This document shows, piece by piece, positions 11,097-14,269 of a stretch of DNA of 14,269 nt (position 1 is its first letter; every line of letters begins with the position of its first letter). The notes under the pieces were generated by a model that was not told where the DNA came from, ran no database searches, and saw nothing but the letters and a program-made list of their open reading frames with translations. The position numbers and the translations under genes are program-made. Source of the DNA: ZC4RG36 sp964652205 (GTDB lineage Bacteria > Chloroflexota > Anaerolineae > Aggregatilineales > Phototrophicaceae); assembly GCA_964652205.1 (NCBI GenBank), contig CAZZAO010000132.1:1-14269 (forward strand), given 5' to 3'.

Positions 11097-13685
11097 TTAG
11101 ACCGGCTCGAAGAACTGTGCCGATTGCAGCACGCCGTCCAGCACGCTTGAGAGCGAGTCCGATTGATCGCTCGGCGCTTCGACGGTCAGCATGTAGCCCT
11201 GCTGCGTGTCCTCGATATAGACCGCCACGGCGATGCCGTCAACCAGCACGCCGTCGCTGTTGGTGTACTGGTACGAGATACTCCTACCGGGGTAGTCGCC
11301 GACCTGTTCGTCTGCTGTGTCGCCTACGGTGACGTCGACGATGCCGTTGACCTCGTCCTCGACCCTCGCCTGCACCTCGTCGAGCGAGGCCACGTCGTTG
11401 AAGTCGATAGCCGAGAGGTACTGTTCGCCGGAAATATCGGTGACGTACAGCTCGTCCAGCCCGTCCTCGCGCTGATAGACTTCAACATCCGTCCAGTCAC
11501 CGGGGTAGAGGAAGCTGATCCCAAAGCCGAGGTCCTTGAATCCCTGGAGCGAAGCGTCAAGGCCCTCATTGCTGACATCGACAGCGGCGGTGCCCACAGC
11601 CTGCGCCCCGGCGGCGTCGGTTGCCACCAGCATCACCAGATACTCGCCGTCCGGGCCGGGGGCGTTGGTCACGGTGAGCGGAGCTTTGCCGAAAGTCAGC
11701 GTTGTCCCGGAGGCCACCAGAGAGGCATTGCCCTTGTCGTCGAGGATGAGATAGGCTGGCTCAAAGGTGTCGCCTGACCGGGGGAAGACCTGCGCCACCG
11801 GCGCGTTGGCCGTCGTTCCCGATGAGACCCACACGCCGCTTGACTCACCGGTGTCGAGGTTGATGAGCAGCGAGGCGTTATTCTGAACGCCCGTCACCTG
11901 ATTGGTGTAGACTCCCTTGATAAAGCCATGCTGCTCATCTCTGGCGTTGGTGGTCATCAGTACCAGCAGGCTGTTCGTGCCGTCGCTCAGGCTGGGAATT
12001 TTAGTATTCCAGTAGAAATCATTCACCGATTGCCCGTCAGGGTAGTCGTTGACCTCAGTGCCGTCTTCGGTTGTGACGCTGGATGTGACCGGGAATGAAT
12101 CGAGGACGACCTGCGTCGTATCGCTGATCTGATAGAGGATATTGGCGGTCAAGCCGACAATATTCTGGCCGTCGAGCGAGTAAGAGATCACGGGCGTATC
12201 GTGGATGCTGCCCGGCGCGTCGGCGCTCGTCGAGACGGCTGAAATATCGAGATTGATCGTCGAGGTCGCGGCGGATGCCGTTCCGTAGAGTCCATCGAGA
12301 AACGCTTGCCAGGTCGGGAGCGACTCGCCGAATTCCTGTTTGTAGCGCTCGCCGTCGCCAGCAGCAAACGCCTCAGCGTTTTCGGGGAAGTAGATCGAGA
12401 GTCCGTTAGCATGGGGCAGCGTCTTGCTGGCTTTGTGGTAGAGCACGACCTCGTCAACGGCGCTGATGACCGCGTTGGCCGACTCCTTGACGCCTTTGTC
12501 CTCGCTCAGGTTGGCGAGCAGGCGCATAAAATCGCTCAGATCGACGGATGAAATCGAGGCCGTCTGGGCAGCGTCCTCGCCGACGCTGGCGAAAAGCTGG
12601 ACATTACTGCGAGCCGTACTGATCGGGCCAAGCTCGTCAGGTGATGCCTTGACGGCGGCGTCAAAGTTGTCGAGCGCGCCGATAACGCCATCGACCTTTG
12701 ACAGGTCGAGCACGCCCATGTCAAAACTCTCGGTAGCGTTTCTGGCGGTTGTCGAGTAGAGCGTGTTGAAAGCATCGACTTGCGTCTTGCCAAAATCGAG
12801 AGCGGAGATGTCGGGGTTGGCGACCAGCGCCTCGAGCGGTCTGGTATAGTCCCAGCCGAAGCCCGGCACCAGTTCTTCCGCTCCGATTTCATAATCCGCA
12901 TAGGGCGCGACCGTCACTGCGACGGGTAATTGAGCCATCAGGCAGGCGTCGAAACCGATAAAGTCGAGCTTCTGGTTGGCGGCTGTGGTGATGGTCTGGA
13001 GTGCCGAGCCTAAGGCGGGCATCGGGATTCCACTCTCGCCGAGCGTGTCGTCTGACGCTACCATCGACCAGCCGCCGCCGTGATCCCACATGACCAGCCC
13101 GTAGTGCTGCGCCGGATATTGTTCGACGGCCCAGGTGCCAAAATCAGCCAGTGTCGCGCTGTCGCCGCTGTTGACCTGATCGCCCAGGTTGTCAACGTTG
13201 TTGAGTTGCAGCGGCTCAAGCGGGGTCTCCGTTTCGATGGTCGGGATGCTCAGTTGCAGGGCGGCGCTTTCCCGGTCGGTGGGTGTCCCGCGCGTGATCT
13301 TCGTCACCACGTCGGGGGTAAGACCCTGCTCAGCGGCAATCGAGTTGACGTAGTCGGCGAAACGAGTGGGAGAAATTTCAAAGTCGCCGGATGAAAGCTG
13401 ACCGTCGCTCCTGGTCACGAGGAAACGGCGTGTGCCGCCCCACTCGCCGTAGAAGCCTTTATAATCCGGCGGTCGAGTGATCTGAACGACGATGTTGACG
13501 TCTGGCGTGCTGCCGACCGCCGCCATTTCCATCAGGTTGATGATTGAATTTGGCTCAAGATTATTGTTGGCGGCCACGTAGATCATGACCGTCCATCTAG
13601 CGGTATTATCTTGAGCGGATACCAGGCCGAACGGAATTAGAATCAAAAACAGAGTCACGAACACAAACGCAAACTTTTGTCGCAT
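11097..13685 (-). CDS. Secreted clostripain-family (C11) cysteine peptidase with C-terminal extra domains
   Basis: An 862-residue secreted peptidase of the C11 (clostripain) family, caspase-fold enzymes that usually cleave after Arg or Lys. I chose the ATG at 13685 because it opens a clean signal peptide (MRQKFAFVFVTLFLILIPFG, with a likely cut after VSA at 24) and has AGGGG seven bases upstream; the GTG at 13727 would put 14 polar residues before it. The C11 domain starts at WTVMIYVAANNNLE (about 31-44). The catalytic dyad is H202 in MWDHGGGW and C248 in GFDACLMA. The fold ends near NGLSIYFP (about 427-434). A beta-rich region with weak Ig-like character follows (475-705), then a last domain from about 715 (DLGFGISFLYPGDWTDVEV) that resembles PsbP/DcrB-type lipoprotein domains. 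Likely extracellular or surface proteolysis. No sortase or anchor signal is seen. Confidence 0.88.
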   Translation of the reverse strand: MRQKFAFVFVTLFLILIPFGLVSAQDNTARWTVMIYVAANNNLEPNSIINLMEMAAVGSTPDVNIVVQITRPPDYKGFYGEWGGTRRFLVTRSDGQLSSGDFEISPTRFADYVNSIAAEQGLTPDVVTKITRGTPTDRESAALQLSIPTIETETPLEPLQLNNVDNLGDQVNSGDSATLADFGTWAVEQYPAQHYGLVMWDHGGGWSMVASDDTLGESGIPMPALGSALQTITTAANQKLDFIGFDACLMAQLPVAVTVAPYADYEIGAEELVPGFGWDYTRPLEALVANPDISALDFGKTQVDAFNTLYSTTARNATESFDMGVLDLSKVDGVIGALDNFDAAVKASPDELGPISTARSNVQLFASVGEDAAQTASISSVDLSDFMRLLANLSEDKGVKESANAVISAVDEVVLYHKASKTLPHANGLSIYFPENAEAFAAGDGERYKQEFGESLPTWQAFLDGLYGTASAATSTINLDISAVSTSADAPGSIHDTPVISYSLDGQNIVGLTANILYQISDTTQVVLDSFPVTSSVTTEDGTEVNDYPDGQSVNDFYWNTKIPSLSDGTNSLLVLMTTNARDEQHGFIKGVYTNQVTGVQNNASLLINLDTGESSGVWVSSGTTANAPVAQVFPRSGDTFEPAYLILDDKGNASLVASGTTLTFGKAPLTVTNAPGPDGEYLVMLVATDAAGAQAVGTAAVDVSNEGLDASLQGFKDLGFGISFLYPGDWTDVEVYQREDGLDELYVTDISGEQYLSAIDFNDVASLDEVQARVEDEVNGIVDVTVGDTADEQVGDYPGRSISYQYTNSDGVLVDGIAVAVYIEDTQQGYMLTVEAPSDQSDSLSSVLDGVLQSAQFFEPV

Positions 13686-13804
13686 AGTCAGACCCCTGTG
13701 AGCGAATGTGGGCTGCAAAGTGTTCACGAGCGAATCTATAGTTGGCGGACGCAGGCTATGAGCTTATAAAGCCACTCCCTTTCAATTTGGCGAGCCTAAC
13801 AAAT

Positions 13805-13833
13805 GGTACACCCGCTCAGCGACGCCGTGTCAA
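13805..13833 (-). promoter_or_regulatory. Candidate promoter of the C11 peptidase gene
   Basis: On the minus strand a perfect TTGACA (13833-13828), a 17-base spacer and TGTACC (13810-13805). The -35 is excellent and the -10 is poor (three of six). The start codon lies about 120 bases downstream, leaving a leader in which I see no recognisable riboswitch. Confidence 0.4.
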
Positions 13834-13924
13834 ATAGGCTTCTGGTTGTTTCAGCTTTCAGGGATGAAGGGTGATGCGGCAGCACTCCGGGCTTTGGGCG
13901 GGGGCCGGCGGTAAGAGGAGCGCA

Positions 13925-14202
13925 TCAGGCCATTTCGGAGATTGGCCCTTCGGCGTGGGCGAGGATAATCTGCGCGCGGGGATGCCCGCCTGTACCAGCG
14001 CATCGACCAGCGGCTTGTCGTTCTGATCGCGTTCGACAATAACGAGATCGTTTATGATGCGCACAATCAGGCGGATGTACTCGGTCATCAACGCTTCTGC
14101 GGATATGCCTCTGGTGACTGCGGTTTCCTTAATCGCCCTCTAAAGTTCATTAACGAGCGTCAGGGTAAAGCGATTGAGGTGAGTGATTGGACTCGCAGGC
14201 AT
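13925..14202 (-). pseudogene. Small gene broken by an in-frame TAG and a frameshift
   Basis: From an ATG at 14202, with AAGGG six bases before it, the minus strand reads MPASPITHLNRFTLTLVNEL and then meets a TAG (14142-14140). The same frame continues as RAIKETAVTRGISAEAL and MTEYIRLIVRIINDLVIVER, then on to DALVQAGIP. At about 13980, in a C/G-rich stretch, the sensible frame shifts by one base to RAQIILAHAEGPISEMA and ends at TGA 13927-13925. Repaired, this would be a protein of about 92 residues. The downstream part (about 37 codons after MTEYIR) could still be translated from an internal ATG. I do not recognise the family with confidence. Two independent lesions suggest a decayed gene, although assembly errors are possible. 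Confidence 0.55.
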
Positions 14203-14269
14203 TATAATCCCTTAACGACCTGTGCGCGGTCTTCCGTGATTATCGAAGCGGTAAGTAAGCGATCTTGTT
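14203..14269. other. Edge stretch without visible gene
   Basis: The last bases show no reading frame, hairpin or RNA gene that I can support. They presumably hold the promoter of the small broken gene; a TATAAT overlaps its start codon but is too close to serve it. Confidence 0.3.

Noticed and set aside
13925..14202. TAG read as pyrrolysine or programmed frameshifting in the small gene
   Set aside because: There is no pyrrolysine-insertion context or slippery heptamer, and two separate lesions in a short gene are better explained by decay or sequence error.

Overview
The window looks like a stretch of a GC-rich bacterial chromosome, probably an environmental (metagenome-derived) genome. A Chloroflexota-like host is my best guess. 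This rests on GC-rich palindromic intergenic repeats, a secreted C11 (clostripain-type) peptidase, a cupin-type phosphoglucose isomerase and the general gene style. It is an inference, not a placement. There is one assembly gap (10 N, 2249-2258).

Layout. (1) 1-1109: a membrane protein of the DUF6056 / GtrC-like kind on the minus strand, visibly AT-richer than the rest. (2) 1256-7649: a minus-strand catabolic cluster. From upstream to downstream it holds a GntR/UTRA regulator, an FGGY sugar kinase, a Gfo/Idh/MocA oxidoreductase, a zinc-dependent medium-chain dehydrogenase, a cupin glucose-6-phosphate isomerase, the gap (which hides the 3' end of at least one more reading frame) and a D-isomer-specific 2-hydroxyacid dehydrogenase. 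(3) 7952-9274, divergent on the plus strand: a protein of the L-fucose/L-arabinose isomerase superfamily. (4) 9324-10924: a decay zone on the minus strand with remnants of an alpha/beta hydrolase and a serine beta-lactamase-like esterase, both apparently carrying internal deletions. It also holds an intact chloramphenicol-phosphotransferase-like P-loop kinase and a small, probably frameshifted ORF. (5) 11097-13685: a secreted C11 cysteine peptidase with an extra C-terminal domain. (6) 13925-14202: a small gene broken by an in-frame TAG and a frameshift.

How the genes fit together. The kinase and the isomerase-like gene each have a good sigma-70-type promoter. Both carry the same roughly 22-bp element a few bases downstream of the predicted transcription start, with 17 of 22 positions identical. 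The GntR regulator lies between them, so the simplest reading is one regulon: isomerase-like protein, kinase, two oxidoreductases, phosphosugar isomerase and hydroxyacid dehydrogenase, all repressed by the GntR protein. The enzyme set points to catabolism of an unidentified sugar, polyol or cyclitol (oxidation and isomerisation, phosphorylation, phosphosugar isomerisation). No transporter or aldolase is visible, so the substrate cannot be named from this window.
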